Positions 7,281-15,424 are shown, numbered from the stretch's first letter. The stretch: 33,501 bases of DNA from Comamonadaceae bacterium (GCA_947451995.1 CANGCI010000004.1:1-33501); one strand, 5' to 3'. Program-made: numbers and translations. The notes: generated from the letters alone by a model not told the origin.

Positions 7281-7922
7281 TTAAATTCGTTTGACAGGTG
7301 CAGGCTCTGCAAACAGTGGCGGCATGTGCTGCCATGACATCAATTTTGCCGCGCTTTCTGTGGAGGAGGTTAGCCAAGAACTGTGCAGATTCGGCGGAAT
7401 GATCACAGGCGTTCTCTTTTCATCACCTTGCTTGTGAAACTGCTTCATCACTGGGTGCGCATCGGCATTGACCGTGAGCATCGAAAAACTCACCACCAAT
7501 TCACCAGAAGTGGGATCTGTCCATCGATCCCACAAACATGCGATGCCAAACGGATCACCCGAGGCTAAACCAATCTTCCAACGCACTGCCCTGCCCGATT
7601 CGTAACTCGGCTCATAGAAATTTTCAACAAGGGCCAAACCGTATTGACGTTGACGCCAAGCTTTTCGATAGCTGGGTTTTTCTGCCACAGTTTCGCTGCG
7701 TGCGTTGTAGGTGTGTCGACTGATTTTGTCGTCTTTGGCCCAAGCGGGTATCAAGCCAAACTTTGCAAAGCCACAAGCCAGACGCCCCGTTTGATGGCTT
7801 TGCACAATAATTGGCGCGGCAAAACCAGGGTAAGTTTCAGCAGCGTAGCCTGCGGGCAGGTCAACACCCAACTCATTCTTCACCCACTGTGGCTTTTGAA
7901 TCGGTGTGAAATTGGTGCACAT
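7281..7922 (-). CDS. SRAP-domain protein (YedK/HMCES family)
   Basis: The 213-residue protein has the SRAP features: Met-Cys start (Cys2, which becomes the catalytic residue after Met removal), TYNARSET with Asn73, ENFYEPS with Glu104, and FHKQGDEKRTPVIIP with the His-containing C-terminal motif. GFAKFGLIPAWAKD matches the usual WGLIPxW region. Family role: it binds abasic sites in single-stranded DNA through a thiazolidine crosslink and shields them. Its ATG overlaps the TAA of the upstream Bug gene (TAATG), so translation is probably coupled. No SOS-type operator was seen immediately upstream, since the gene lies inside an operon. Confidence 0.93.
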   Translation of the reverse strand: MCTNFTPIQKPQWVKNELGVDLPAGYAAETYPGFAAPIIVQSHQTGRLACGFAKFGLIPAWAKDDKISRHTYNARSETVAEKPSYRKAWRQRQYGLALVENFYEPSYESGRAVRWKIGLASGDPFGIACLWDRWTDPTSGELVVSFSMLTVNADAHPVMKQFHKQGDEKRTPVIIPPNLHSSWLTSSTESAAKLMSWQHMPPLFAEPAPVKRI

Positions 7923-8905
7923 TACTCTGGTTTGATACCTGCTGCCAAAACTGCTTTGCCAAATCGATCATTTTCACTGGCAATGACTTTGCCATGTTCT
8001 GCAACGCTGCCACCAACAGCTTCCACACCCGCATTGCTCAAAATTTGGATCGTTTCAGGCATTCGCGCGACTTTTGCAAGATCGGCACTCATTTTGTCAA
8101 TCACCGATTGGGGTGTTCCAGCAGCCGCAAACACGCCAATGGTGGGTGAAAAATCGTAACCGGGAATGACTTCTGCGATGGCGGGCACATTGGGTTCTTG
8201 AGAAGAGCGCTTGGCAGCATTGTTGCCCAACAAGCGTACCTGCCCCGTTTTCACAAAACCAGACAGCGATGGCAATGCAGAGAACAGCATGTCGACTTGC
8301 CCTCCAATCAAGGCGGGTACCGATTGACCAGAACCTTTGAATGGAATGTGCTGAATGTCAAGTCCAAGGGCTGACTTCATTGCCTCCATGGACAGATGGT
8401 GGGTACTGCCAATTCCAGATGATCCATATGTCAGCTCTCCTGGTTTGCTTTTGATGTATGCAATGAGTTCACGCAAGTTGCTGACTTTAATCCGAGGATG
8501 AGCGGCCAAATACAAAGGCGCACTGGCTGCCAAAGAGACTGGCAGAAAATCTCTGCGATAGTCGTAGCTCAGTGATTTGTACAAATGAGGATTGATTGAG
8601 AACATCGAGCCATCGGCCACCAAAAATGCTGAACCGTCTTTGGGACCATTGGTCAATACTTGCGCGGCAATCATGCCATTCGCCCCTGGCCGGTTGTCCA
8701 CAATCACGGTTTGACCCAACTTTTCTGTCATCTTTTGCGCAAAGACCCGCGCGACTGTGTCGGGCAAACCTCCAGCTGGATTGGGCACCACAAACTTGAC
8801 GGTACGTTCGTCGGCGAAAGCCAAACCTAGACCTGCACCAGCCATGCCTATCGCGCTAATTCCCTGAATAAATTGACGTCTGTCTGGACGTGTTTGATTT
8901 GTCAT
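7922..8905 (-). CDS. Bug-family solute-binding protein with a twin-arginine-like signal
   Basis: The 327-residue protein is a second orphan Bug/TctC-type receptor. It has VKFVVPNPAGGLPDTVARVFAQKM, GQTVIVDNRPGANGMIAAQVL, YGSSGIGSTHHLSMEAMK and HIPFKGSGQSVPALIGGQVDMLF. The N-terminus reads RPDRRQFIQGISAIGMAGAG, in which Arg9-Arg10 and the following Phe fit a Tat-type signal rather than the Sec-type signal of the first Bug protein. ATG 8905 is chosen because it places this signal at the N-terminus; the track start at 8932 adds nine residues. It is divergent from a two-component pair that could sense the same or a related solute (inference), and it is coupled to the SRAP gene downstream. Confidence 0.92.
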   Translation of the reverse strand: MTNQTRPDRRQFIQGISAIGMAGAGLGLAFADERTVKFVVPNPAGGLPDTVARVFAQKMTEKLGQTVIVDNRPGANGMIAAQVLTNGPKDGSAFLVADGSMFSINPHLYKSLSYDYRRDFLPVSLAASAPLYLAAHPRIKVSNLRELIAYIKSKPGELTYGSSGIGSTHHLSMEAMKSALGLDIQHIPFKGSGQSVPALIGGQVDMLFSALPSLSGFVKTGQVRLLGNNAAKRSSQEPNVPAIAEVIPGYDFSPTIGVFAAAGTPQSVIDKMSADLAKVARMPETIQILSNAGVEAVGGSVAEHGKVIASENDRFGKAVLAAGIKPE

Positions 8906-9024
8906 GTTCAAAACTTTCTGGTAACGAAGCAATTTGTGCGAAACTATTTGGTGAAGTATTTTGCACCATCTATAACCTAAGTTTCATTGAAAAACACAGG
9001 GCAACGGCTAAGATCAAAAGAGCT

Positions 9025-9654
9025 ATGACGAATCTACACTCCAATGCACTTCTGATCATCGACGACCACCCAGTCTATCGAGAAGCATTGGGCGAGATTC
9101 TCACTCGAGAATTCAGCAGCTTAGGCATCGGTGTCTATACAGCCAGCAATGCCAGTGAAGGCCTTGACTTGGTCGATGCCATGGACAAAACATGGGTTGT
9201 GCTGCTCGATGTCAAAATGCCCGGGCTAAGCGGACTGGCTGGCATTAAGGTATTCAAGCAAAAAACCAATGTAGAGCATGTCGTTTCCATTTCGGGACTT
9301 GAATCACCAACGTGGGAACCACGTGCAGTGGCTGCAGGTGCAACATTGTTTGTTTCAAAGAACAACACGTCCATCAGCATTTACAACAAACTGCTCAAAC
9401 TTTTTGAAGTGAGTAGCATGTCAACTGTCGTTCACACGGCAGAAGAACAACCAGATTTCCGACTGACCCAAAGGCAATTGGAAGTGCTGCACCTGATATC
9501 GCTGGGCCATCCCAACAAAATCATTGCTGACTATCTGGAAATCAAAGAGCAGACAGTCAAAATTCACATCAATCAAATCTTCAAAGAATTGCGAGTTTTC
9601 AATCGCACGCAGGCGGTTCTCAAAGCTCAAAAATATCAGTTGTTGAGCAATTAA
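9025..9654 (+). CDS. NarL/FixJ-type response regulator
   Basis: The 209-residue protein has an N-terminal receiver domain: acidic pair in LLIIDDHPVYREAL, phosphoacceptor Asp62 in VVLLDVKMPG, and Lys in LFVSKNN. It also has a C-terminal LuxR-type HTH: LTQRQLEVLHLISLGHPNKIIADYLEIKEQTVKIHINQIFKELRV. ATG 9025 starts just before the receiver; the track start at 8890 would overlap the divergent Bug gene and add a leader with no family match. Its TAA overlaps the ATG of the hybrid kinase gene (TAATG), indicating coupled translation and a cognate pair. Targets are unknown; the divergent Bug promoter is a natural candidate. Confidence 0.94.
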   Translation: MTNLHSNALLIIDDHPVYREALGEILTREFSSLGIGVYTASNASEGLDLVDAMDKTWVVLLDVKMPGLSGLAGIKVFKQKTNVEHVVSISGLESPTWEPRAVAAGATLFVSKNNTSISIYNKLLKLFEVSSMSTVVHTAEEQPDFRLTQRQLEVLHLISLGHPNKIIADYLEIKEQTVKIHINQIFKELRVFNRTQAVLKAQKYQLLSN

Positions 9655-11483
9655 TGCCACTTGCATCACTGCCCAGTTATAACGACATGACGCAAGAAAA
9701 TCTACAAGCTGAGTTCCCCAATTTTGAGCAGCTTGTGGCAACTGAGAAGCTGCAATACATGCACAGCTTCGCCAAATCAAGCACCATTGCCACGGTACTG
9801 GCGCCCATTTTGTGCATCCCGCTTTACTGGAAGACTAGTGACAACCTGCTGGTCAATGCTTGGTTTGCGTTAATGGCCGTGGTGGTCATCGGGCGTTTCT
9901 TTCTGATCAAAAAAATTGATCCCAAGGCCAATGTTCAAAAAAACTTGCTGCTCCTTAACATTGCATTAGGAACAGTGACATTTGTTTGGGGCATGGGCTG
10001 GTTTATTTTTGTCGACACAGCAGAACCGGCCAATTATTTGATTTATCAAATCATCAGCTTAACGATTCTGTTTGTAGGCATGGTGGGCTACTGTGTCAGT
10101 TGGAAATCTTTCACATACTTTGTGTTGCCGCTCAAACTACCCGAGTTGCTTTTCATCGTCACGCACTACGAATTCATTTTTTGGCCCATTCCAATTGGCT
10201 CCATGGTGGCCTTCTATTTGGCCATCAAAATGGCCATGCTTTTCTCTCAATCATGGGAGAAATCATTTTCATTGCGACTCAAGAATGACGCCATGATTGA
10301 TCAACTGGTCGCTGAAAAGAATGCCTCCATTGCGGCCAACATTGCCAAATCTGAGTTCATTGCCACCGCCAGCCACGATTTGCGTCAACCCATGCAATCT
10401 ATCAATATCTTTGTAGACATGATTGACGGCAAGAATCTACCCGATTACGAAAATCGGGTGTTTGCACGCATGCGCAATAGCATTGCCGTCCTCAATAACA
10501 TGTTCAATACACTGTTAGACATCAGCAAACTAGATTCTGGTGTTTCTACACGAAACATTGAGTTTTCAATTGCGCAATTGGCGCACGATCTAGAAGTTGG
10601 GTTTTCTGATTTGTGCAAAGAGAAGAACCTCTCTTTAACTGTCAAACATGAAGACATTTTTGCGAAAGGTGACCCCCAACTTCTGGAGCAAATTCTCAGA
10701 AATTTATTGTTCAATGCCATTCAATATACAGATGCTGGAAGTATTGTTGTTGCATTTGACAGTGAACAGGGCCAACTTAAATTCAGTGTCAAAGACTCGG
10801 GGCATGGCATTCCAGCCGAAGATTTGCCCGTGATATTCAAAGAGTTTTTCCGTTCTGAACACTCGCGCTCACATCACGATGGCTTGGGCTTAGGGTTGTC
10901 GATTGTCAACCGCATTGTTCAAAAGATTGGTGGCGAGTGCACTGTCAACTCGGAACTTGGGGTTGGCTCTCTTTTCAAAATTCAAACGCGCTACCCCGTA
11001 TCGCAAGGCAACGCGTTGCTCAAACATAGAGTTCGTTCACAGACAGAAATTCAGAGCAGCGCTGTGCCGACGACATTGAGCGACGAACCCCCTTACTCTT
11101 CGGTTGGGGTGAATCTGGGCATCATCGAGAACGACTACTCTCTCAAAAATGCTTACGCGCAGTATTTCACACGTGCAGGCTATTCCGTGTATTTGATTCC
11201 GCATGACGAGAATGAGTTTACAGAATACCTCGCAGAGCTTCCTGAGTTGCACTTTATATTGAGCGATTTCCGACTGGGTGAAAGAAATGGCATCTTCTTC
11301 ATTCAAAAATTACGTGAAGAATTCAACGAAGACATTCCTGCTTGCATTGTGACCGCCGACACTTCACCGCAGCATTTGCAGCTGTTTGACAAACTGAACA
11401 TTCAAGTGTTGTACAAACCAATCGACATTCAGTCGATTGAATCATTCATCGCAAAGAGCCTACAGCCGAAGCAGAAGTTGTAA
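9654..11483 (+). CDS. Membrane hybrid sensor histidine kinase with C-terminal receiver
   Basis: The 609-residue protein has roughly six hydrophobic segments between residues 35 and 200 as an integral-membrane sensor region, without a recognisable periplasmic domain. A short linker leads to a HisKA domain with His241 in ATASHDLRQPMQSI. A HATPase follows with an N-box (LRNLLFNAIQYT), G1 (VKDSGHGIP) and G2 (GLGLGLSIVNRIVQKIGG). The C-terminal receiver (from about residue 485) has acidic residues in GIIENDYS, Asp538 in ILSDFRLG and Lys in VLYKPID. Its start overlaps the stop of the response-regulator gene. The signal is unknown. The 3' end overlaps the convergent HTH gene by 38 bases. Confidence 0.94.
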   Translation: MPLASLPSYNDMTQENLQAEFPNFEQLVATEKLQYMHSFAKSSTIATVLAPILCIPLYWKTSDNLLVNAWFALMAVVVIGRFFLIKKIDPKANVQKNLLLLNIALGTVTFVWGMGWFIFVDTAEPANYLIYQIISLTILFVGMVGYCVSWKSFTYFVLPLKLPELLFIVTHYEFIFWPIPIGSMVAFYLAIKMAMLFSQSWEKSFSLRLKNDAMIDQLVAEKNASIAANIAKSEFIATASHDLRQPMQSINIFVDMIDGKNLPDYENRVFARMRNSIAVLNNMFNTLLDISKLDSGVSTRNIEFSIAQLAHDLEVGFSDLCKEKNLSLTVKHEDIFAKGDPQLLEQILRNLLFNAIQYTDAGSIVVAFDSEQGQLKFSVKDSGHGIPAEDLPVIFKEFFRSEHSRSHHDGLGLGLSIVNRIVQKIGGECTVNSELGVGSLFKIQTRYPVSQGNALLKHRVRSQTEIQSSAVPTTLSDEPPYSSVGVNLGIIENDYSLKNAYAQYFTRAGYSVYLIPHDENEFTEYLAELPELHFILSDFRLGERNGIFFIQKLREEFNEDIPACIVTADTSPQHLQLFDKLNIQVLYKPIDIQSIESFIAKSLQPKQKL

Positions 11484-11838
11484 AAGTACGTGACTTTTCA
11501 ATCAGTTTGGTATTTTTTAAAACTTGCTTTTTAATTTGCAAAATTTGAGCGGACAGCTCTTTTTGGCTTTGACGCATTGCTTTTAAATAATGCTTGGCTT
11601 CGACGGTCAGCTCGGCTGCTTTGCCACTTTGACCCCACACAACCAAATTCGCGTCCAGCTGCAGCTCCCAAAACTTGAGCTCTCCCCAGACATGTCTGTA
11701 TGAGCGGCCTAGATGTTTGGCTGCCTCTCCAATCGAACCCTGAGATTGCAAACTTTCAAGCAACTCAACCAAAGGATGCCCCAGTTGAGTGCCTGTAGGC
11801 TTGTCTGAGTATTTGTACTCTATCGCAATGTATCGCAT
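11446..11838 (-). CDS. ModE-like winged-HTH protein lacking a ligand-binding domain
   Basis: The 130-residue product carries a ModE N-domain-like HTH: LGHPLVELLESLQSQGSIGEAAKHLGRSYRHVWGELKFWE, then LVVWGQSGKAAELTVEAKHYL. Related Burkholderiales proteins, from memory, continue into a periplasmic-binding-protein-like domain of more than 200 residues. Here the chain ends after a helical linker (QSQKELSAQILQIKKQVLKN) and a short Ser/Thr tail. The stop falls inside the convergent kinase gene, so no remnant of the missing domain can lie downstream. ATG 11838 is preferred to the track start (a TTG at 11913), because homologs begin close to it. It is divergent from the HDAC-like gene, which it might regulate (inference). 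Confidence 0.78.
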   Translation of the reverse strand: MRYIAIEYKYSDKPTGTQLGHPLVELLESLQSQGSIGEAAKHLGRSYRHVWGELKFWELQLDANLVVWGQSGKAAELTVEAKHYLKAMRQSQKELSAQILQIKKQVLKNTKLIEKSRTFTTSASAVGSLR

Positions 11839-12010
11839 CGTTTTTGAGTTGGTTAACCATTCGACGAACCGATCAATTGAGCTTGCGCAAGAAGCGTTTG
11901 CGCCATAATTCAACCGATATTTGACATGCTAAGGATGTCAGCCTCGCGCCACAATCACCCAAACGCTCTAGAACCAAAGCTCTGACACCCGCATTGAATG
12001 AACGCCCACC

Positions 12011-13066
12011 ATGAAAATATTCAGCAACCAGCTTCACCATTTGCACAAGGGTCGACAAGAAATGTTCAGGGGCCGGCTGGTCGATTGTCATGAAGTTCCC
12101 CAACGCCTAGAACATGTTTTAAGCGAGCTTGCGCGTCGTCCCGTTGGTGAGGTGCTAGCGCCATCCGTCAGTCTGCCACTCGATGCCGCGCTTCTCAGTG
12201 TGCATTCACCAGAGTACTTGGCCTTTCTTTCAACAGCATGGGATGAATGGGTCAGTTTGAGTCCCGACAATGTCACCCGCGATGCACTGCCCTCTGTTTG
12301 GCCTTTGCCTGGCAATCAGGCTTTCCGAATGGACAGACCTCCCCTCAATTTTGCAGCCAAGTTAGGGCAATATGCCTTCGATGCAGGTACGCCGCTCATG
12401 TCAGGCAGCTGGATGGCGGCGCGAGAAGGTGCTGCTTGCGCCCTCGCCGCAGCTCAGGCAGTGAGCACGGGAGAATCATCCGCCGTGGCTTTAACGCGGC
12501 CACCCGGACACCATGCTGGCAGAGCATACATGGGTGGTTACTGCTTCCTGAACAATGCCGCCATTGCGGCGCAACACTTGCGCTCTCAAGGTCTGCAACG
12601 GATTGCTGTGATGGACATCGATTACCACCATGGCAATGGTACTCAAGCTATCTTTGATGAACGCTCTGATGTTTATACCGTTTCAATTCACGGTGATCCG
12701 CAAACCGAGTACCCCTTCTTTTTAGGGCATGCCGATGAGCGCGGGACGGGTGCTGGCGAGGGGTACAACTTGAACTTCCCCTTGCCCAAAGGTACGGCCT
12801 TTGAAACTTGGTATGACATTTTGCAAAAGGCTTTGCAGGTTATCGCTGATTTTTCTCCTCAAGCTTTGGTTGTGCCTCTGGGCTTGGACACATACGAAGG
12901 CGATCCCATCAGCGGTTTCAAATTGAAATCAGTGCATTACCTGCAGGTGGGCCGTGCCTTTGCCTCTTTGCGCTTGCCCACGGTGTTCACCCTCGAAGGC
13001 GGCTATGCTGTTGCAGACTTTGGCCGCAACACAGTCAATGTCTTGGAAGGGTTTCAGTCGATTTGA
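12011..13066 (+). CDS. Histone-deacetylase-fold amidohydrolase, acetylpolyamine type
   Basis: The 351-residue enzyme has the arginase/deacetylase fold signatures: RPPGHHAGRAYMGGYCFLNNAAIAA with the catalytic His167-His168, MDIDYHHGNGTQ with zinc ligands Asp204 and His206, GLDTYEGDP with Asp293, and TLEGGYAV with the catalytic Tyr. The segment SIHGDPQTEYPFFLGHADERGTGAGEGYNLNFPLP is characteristic of acetylpolyamine amidohydrolases, which release acetate from acetylated polyamines. Substrate preference is inferred, not shown. A strong terminator follows the gene. Confidence 0.92.
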   Translation: MKIFSNQLHHLHKGRQEMFRGRLVDCHEVPQRLEHVLSELARRPVGEVLAPSVSLPLDAALLSVHSPEYLAFLSTAWDEWVSLSPDNVTRDALPSVWPLPGNQAFRMDRPPLNFAAKLGQYAFDAGTPLMSGSWMAAREGAACALAAAQAVSTGESSAVALTRPPGHHAGRAYMGGYCFLNNAAIAAQHLRSQGLQRIAVMDIDYHHGNGTQAIFDERSDVYTVSIHGDPQTEYPFFLGHADERGTGAGEGYNLNFPLPKGTAFETWYDILQKALQVIADFSPQALVVPLGLDTYEGDPISGFKLKSVHYLQVGRAFASLRLPTVFTLEGGYAVADFGRNTVNVLEGFQSI

Positions 13067-13081
13067 CTTAGCTATGACCCG

Positions 13082-13113
13082 AAAAAAAGGCCAGCAAATG
13101 CTGGCCTTTTTTT
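13082..13113. terminator. Bidirectional rho-independent terminator
   Basis: GGCCAGCA-AA-TGCTGGCC is a perfect 8-bp stem flanked by A7 on the left and T7 on the right. It lies between the convergent deacetylase-like gene (ends 13066) and NCS2 permease gene (ends 13131), and can stop transcription from both sides. Confidence 0.93.
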
Positions 13114-13130
13114 CTCTGACATCTAAGCGT

Positions 13131-14621
13131 TCAATGCGAATCCACTTGCTTGGCCGCTTCAACAGCATCTCGCGTATCGCCATTTGCACCATTGAAGAAC
13201 AAGTTCAAAAGTACTGCGCTGATAGAAGCCAGCAAAATACCTGACTCAATCAAGGGGTGCAAGTTATGGGGCATCCATTGTTTGAAATTAGGTGCAATCA
13301 ATGGAATCATGCCAATGCCAATGGAGATGGCCACAATCATGGCGTTGTAGGAATTGTTCTTGAAATCGACATTGCTCAAGATGCGAATTCCGGTCGCAGC
13401 CACCATGCCAAACATCACCAAGCCAGCGCCTCCCAACACCACAGTTGGCAAGGATTCAATCAAGGCCGCCATTTTGGGTAGCAAACCGAGGGCCAACAAA
13501 ATCAAACCTCCTGCGACACAAACAAATCGGCTCTTCACACCTGTCACGGCAACCAGACCTACGTTTTGTGAAAAGCTGGTGTAGGGAAAGGTATTGAAGA
13601 TACCGCCCAACAAAGTGCCCAAGCCATCGGTGCGCAAACCTCGCGTCAGTGCAGCCTGGTCAACTTTTTTATCGGTCATCTCGCCAAGCGCCAAGAACAT
13701 GCCGGTAGATTCAATCATCACCACAATCATGACCAGCGTCATGGTCAAAATCAGCACAGGATCAAACACAGGCGCGCCAAAGTGGAACGGCATCACGACG
13801 TCAAACCATGCGGCCTTGCCCACTTTGTCAAAGTTCATCAAGCCCATCGCTGCGGCCACAATGCCACCCACCACAATGCCCAACAAAACGGAAATGTTGG
13901 CCACAAAGCCTTTGGCATACTTAGAAATCAACATGATGGTGACCAGCACCAAGCCAGCAATGCCAACGCCCGTTAAATCTGCATACTTGGGGTTGGGCAT
14001 TTTGGGCAACAAAGCCAGATCTTTGGGAACGGCAGGCAATGTTGAACCTGGCGCGCTTGCGGCGGCCGCAGCTGCATCCAGCCATTGCTTGTGTTCTGGG
14101 TTGACGATGCTTGGTGCTGTGGGGCCAACCGGGTTGCCAAAAATCCAATTGATGCCGATGCGCATCAAACTGATCCCAATGACAGCGATGATGGTGCCAG
14201 TGACCACGGGTGGAAAGAATTTCAGCATGCGACTGACCACTGGCGCGATGAGGATGGAGATCACGCCTGCACCCATGATGGCCCCAAAGATCAATTGAGC
14301 ACCCATTTCTCCAGGGTTTGCATTGGCCATGGCCACCATGGGGGCCACGGAGGCAAAGGTCACGCCCATCATGACGGGCAAGCGAATGCCAAACCATTGT
14401 GTAGCACCCAGAGACTGAATCAGTGTCACCAATCCGCAGCAAAACAAGTCCGCAGAGATGAGGTACGCCACATCCTGAGGACTGAGCTTGAGGGCACGTC
14501 CCACAATCAGCGGCACAGCGACTGCGCCTGCATACATGACCAATACATGCTGCAAACCCAATGCAGCCAGCTTGCCTGTTGGTAGTTTTTCATCCACCGG
14601 ATGATTGCTCACGTCACTCAT
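13131..14621 (-). CDS. NCS2-family nucleobase permease (xanthine/uric acid/uracil type)
   Basis: The 496-residue membrane protein matches the NCS2 family. TM1 has LGLQHVLVMYAGAVAVPLIVG with the conserved Gln-His. TM8 has VMIESTGMFLALGEMTDKK with the substrate-binding Glu, and TM10 has TSFSQNVGLVAVTGVKSRFV with the NxGxxxxT motif. The sequence looks closer to the xanthine/urate branch than to UraA, but the exact base cannot be fixed. ATG 14621 is chosen because GGGAG lies seven bases upstream, giving MSDVSNHPVDEKL. Upstream are a perfect palindrome (AACTGTATACAGTT) and a leader hairpin. No purine-degradation enzyme is present in the window. Confidence 0.93.
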   Translation of the reverse strand: MSDVSNHPVDEKLPTGKLAALGLQHVLVMYAGAVAVPLIVGRALKLSPQDVAYLISADLFCCGLVTLIQSLGATQWFGIRLPVMMGVTFASVAPMVAMANANPGEMGAQLIFGAIMGAGVISILIAPVVSRMLKFFPPVVTGTIIAVIGISLMRIGINWIFGNPVGPTAPSIVNPEHKQWLDAAAAAASAPGSTLPAVPKDLALLPKMPNPKYADLTGVGIAGLVLVTIMLISKYAKGFVANISVLLGIVVGGIVAAAMGLMNFDKVGKAAWFDVVMPFHFGAPVFDPVLILTMTLVMIVVMIESTGMFLALGEMTDKKVDQAALTRGLRTDGLGTLLGGIFNTFPYTSFSQNVGLVAVTGVKSRFVCVAGGLILLALGLLPKMAALIESLPTVVLGGAGLVMFGMVAATGIRILSNVDFKNNSYNAMIVAISIGIGMIPLIAPNFKQWMPHNLHPLIESGILLASISAVLLNLFFNGANGDTRDAVEAAKQVDSH

Positions 14622-14653
14622 GTTTGTCTCCCGCATTGAGGCTTGTCAGATGT

Positions 14654-14671
14654 GGCAATCGTTTGATTGCC
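14654..14671 (-). repeat. Leader hairpin upstream of the NCS2 permease
   Basis: GGCAATC-GTTT-GATTGCC is a perfect 7-bp inverted repeat with a 4-base loop, about 33 bases before the permease start codon. It could form a hairpin in the 5' leader. There is no U-tract, so it is not a classical terminator, and no purine riboswitch core was recognised. Confidence 0.5.
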
Positions 14672-14686
14672 TTTAATTGCACACCG

Positions 14687-14700
14687 AACTGTATACAGTT
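14687..14700. promoter_or_regulatory. Perfect palindrome AACTGTATACAGTT, candidate GntR-type operator
   Basis: This 14-bp perfect palindrome lies 66 bases upstream of the NCS2 permease start. The TGTATACA core is like operators of GntR/FadR-type regulators (general knowledge; the regulator itself is not in the window). Confidence 0.5.
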
Positions 14701-14718
14701 TAAAACGTTCAAAGTCTA

Positions 14719-14731
14719 TGGAAAACCCTAG
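14719..14731 (-). promoter_or_regulatory. Second CTAGGGTTT motif, upstream of the NCS2 permease
   Basis: Read on the minus strand, CTAGGGTTTTCC resembles CTAGGGTTTACACCC upstream of the amidohydrolase gene. Both are in the same orientation relative to the gene they precede, roughly 60-110 bases from the start codon. Function is not known to me. Confidence 0.3.
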
Positions 14732-14767
14732 CTTTGACGTAAGGCTTGCCTCTGACACTGAAAACAT

Positions 14768-15424
14768 TCAAGGTTCATAGAAAGAAAAAATATCCCGAAT
14801 CGCGTGCGAGTCAGGCAGGATGTAAACAATGCCGTAGGTGCCCTTGAAAGTTGGCATCACGACTTTTTGAAAAAAAGCTGCAGTCACATTGATGCAGCCA
14901 AAGGAAATTCGGTTGTCTTCACTTGAACTGCTTGCCAAGCGCTCTGCTCGGTGTTCTTTGAGATCACTCGTGATAACCGGGTGCATGGACAGCGACGTTT
15001 CATAATCCACCCACAGAATTTGATGGCCCGAAAGGTTTAAATCTAAGCTCGCAACAAAGCGCCCCGCTGGCGTGGTTTTTTCTGCCATTTGAATGCTGGA
15101 TAACTTGCGTTGACCAATCTCTGGCACCGATTCATCCCCAACCGCTAGGCCAATCAAGGCCGGTGCCGCCCCCTTCAGTTGACCCTTAGCGTCAAATACA
15201 AATACTTCTGGATGTGTTTTGTCCAACACCACAAAAGGCAATGACTGATGGTTCTGAGTGATCAAAATTCGCTATACCAAGCGTTTGACTTCTGGCGCAG
15301 CAATGACGTTTTTGAATCGATCACCTATTACAACTGTGTCAGTGCGAGTGCTTGAATCGGCAGCAGTAAAAGGAGATGAGAGACATCCCAAAACACACAA
15401 AACCAGAGAGTGCCCTTGATGCAT
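14768..15424 (-). pseudogene. L,D-transpeptidase-like protein interrupted by an in-frame TAG
   Basis: A minus-strand frame starts at ATG 15424 with a signal peptide (MHQGHSLVLCVLGCLSSPFTAA) and reads 50 codons to VKRLV. It meets TAG at 15272-15274 and continues in the same frame as RILITQNHQSLPFVVLDKTHPEVFVFDAKGQLKGAAPALIGLAVGD. The C-terminal part ends with a YkuD-like catalytic motif: His in SLSMHPV and Cys in NRISFGCINV. The ORF track shows only the downstream part, from TTG 15265. Both sides are well preserved and no frameshift is needed, so this is a recent nonsense mutation, a sequencing error, or readthrough. If translated, it would act on peptidoglycan in the periplasm. The downstream part alone has no export signal and would not reach it. 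Confidence 0.8.

Noticed and set aside
11873-12103. 76-aa minus-strand ORF between the HTH gene and the deacetylase
   Set aside because: Overlaps the first 90 bases of the deacetylase-like gene and has no recognisable domain; a remnant is possible but not supported.
13594-14298. 234-aa plus-strand ORF opposite the NCS2 permease
   Set aside because: Met/Pro/Thr-rich antisense shadow of a transmembrane gene.
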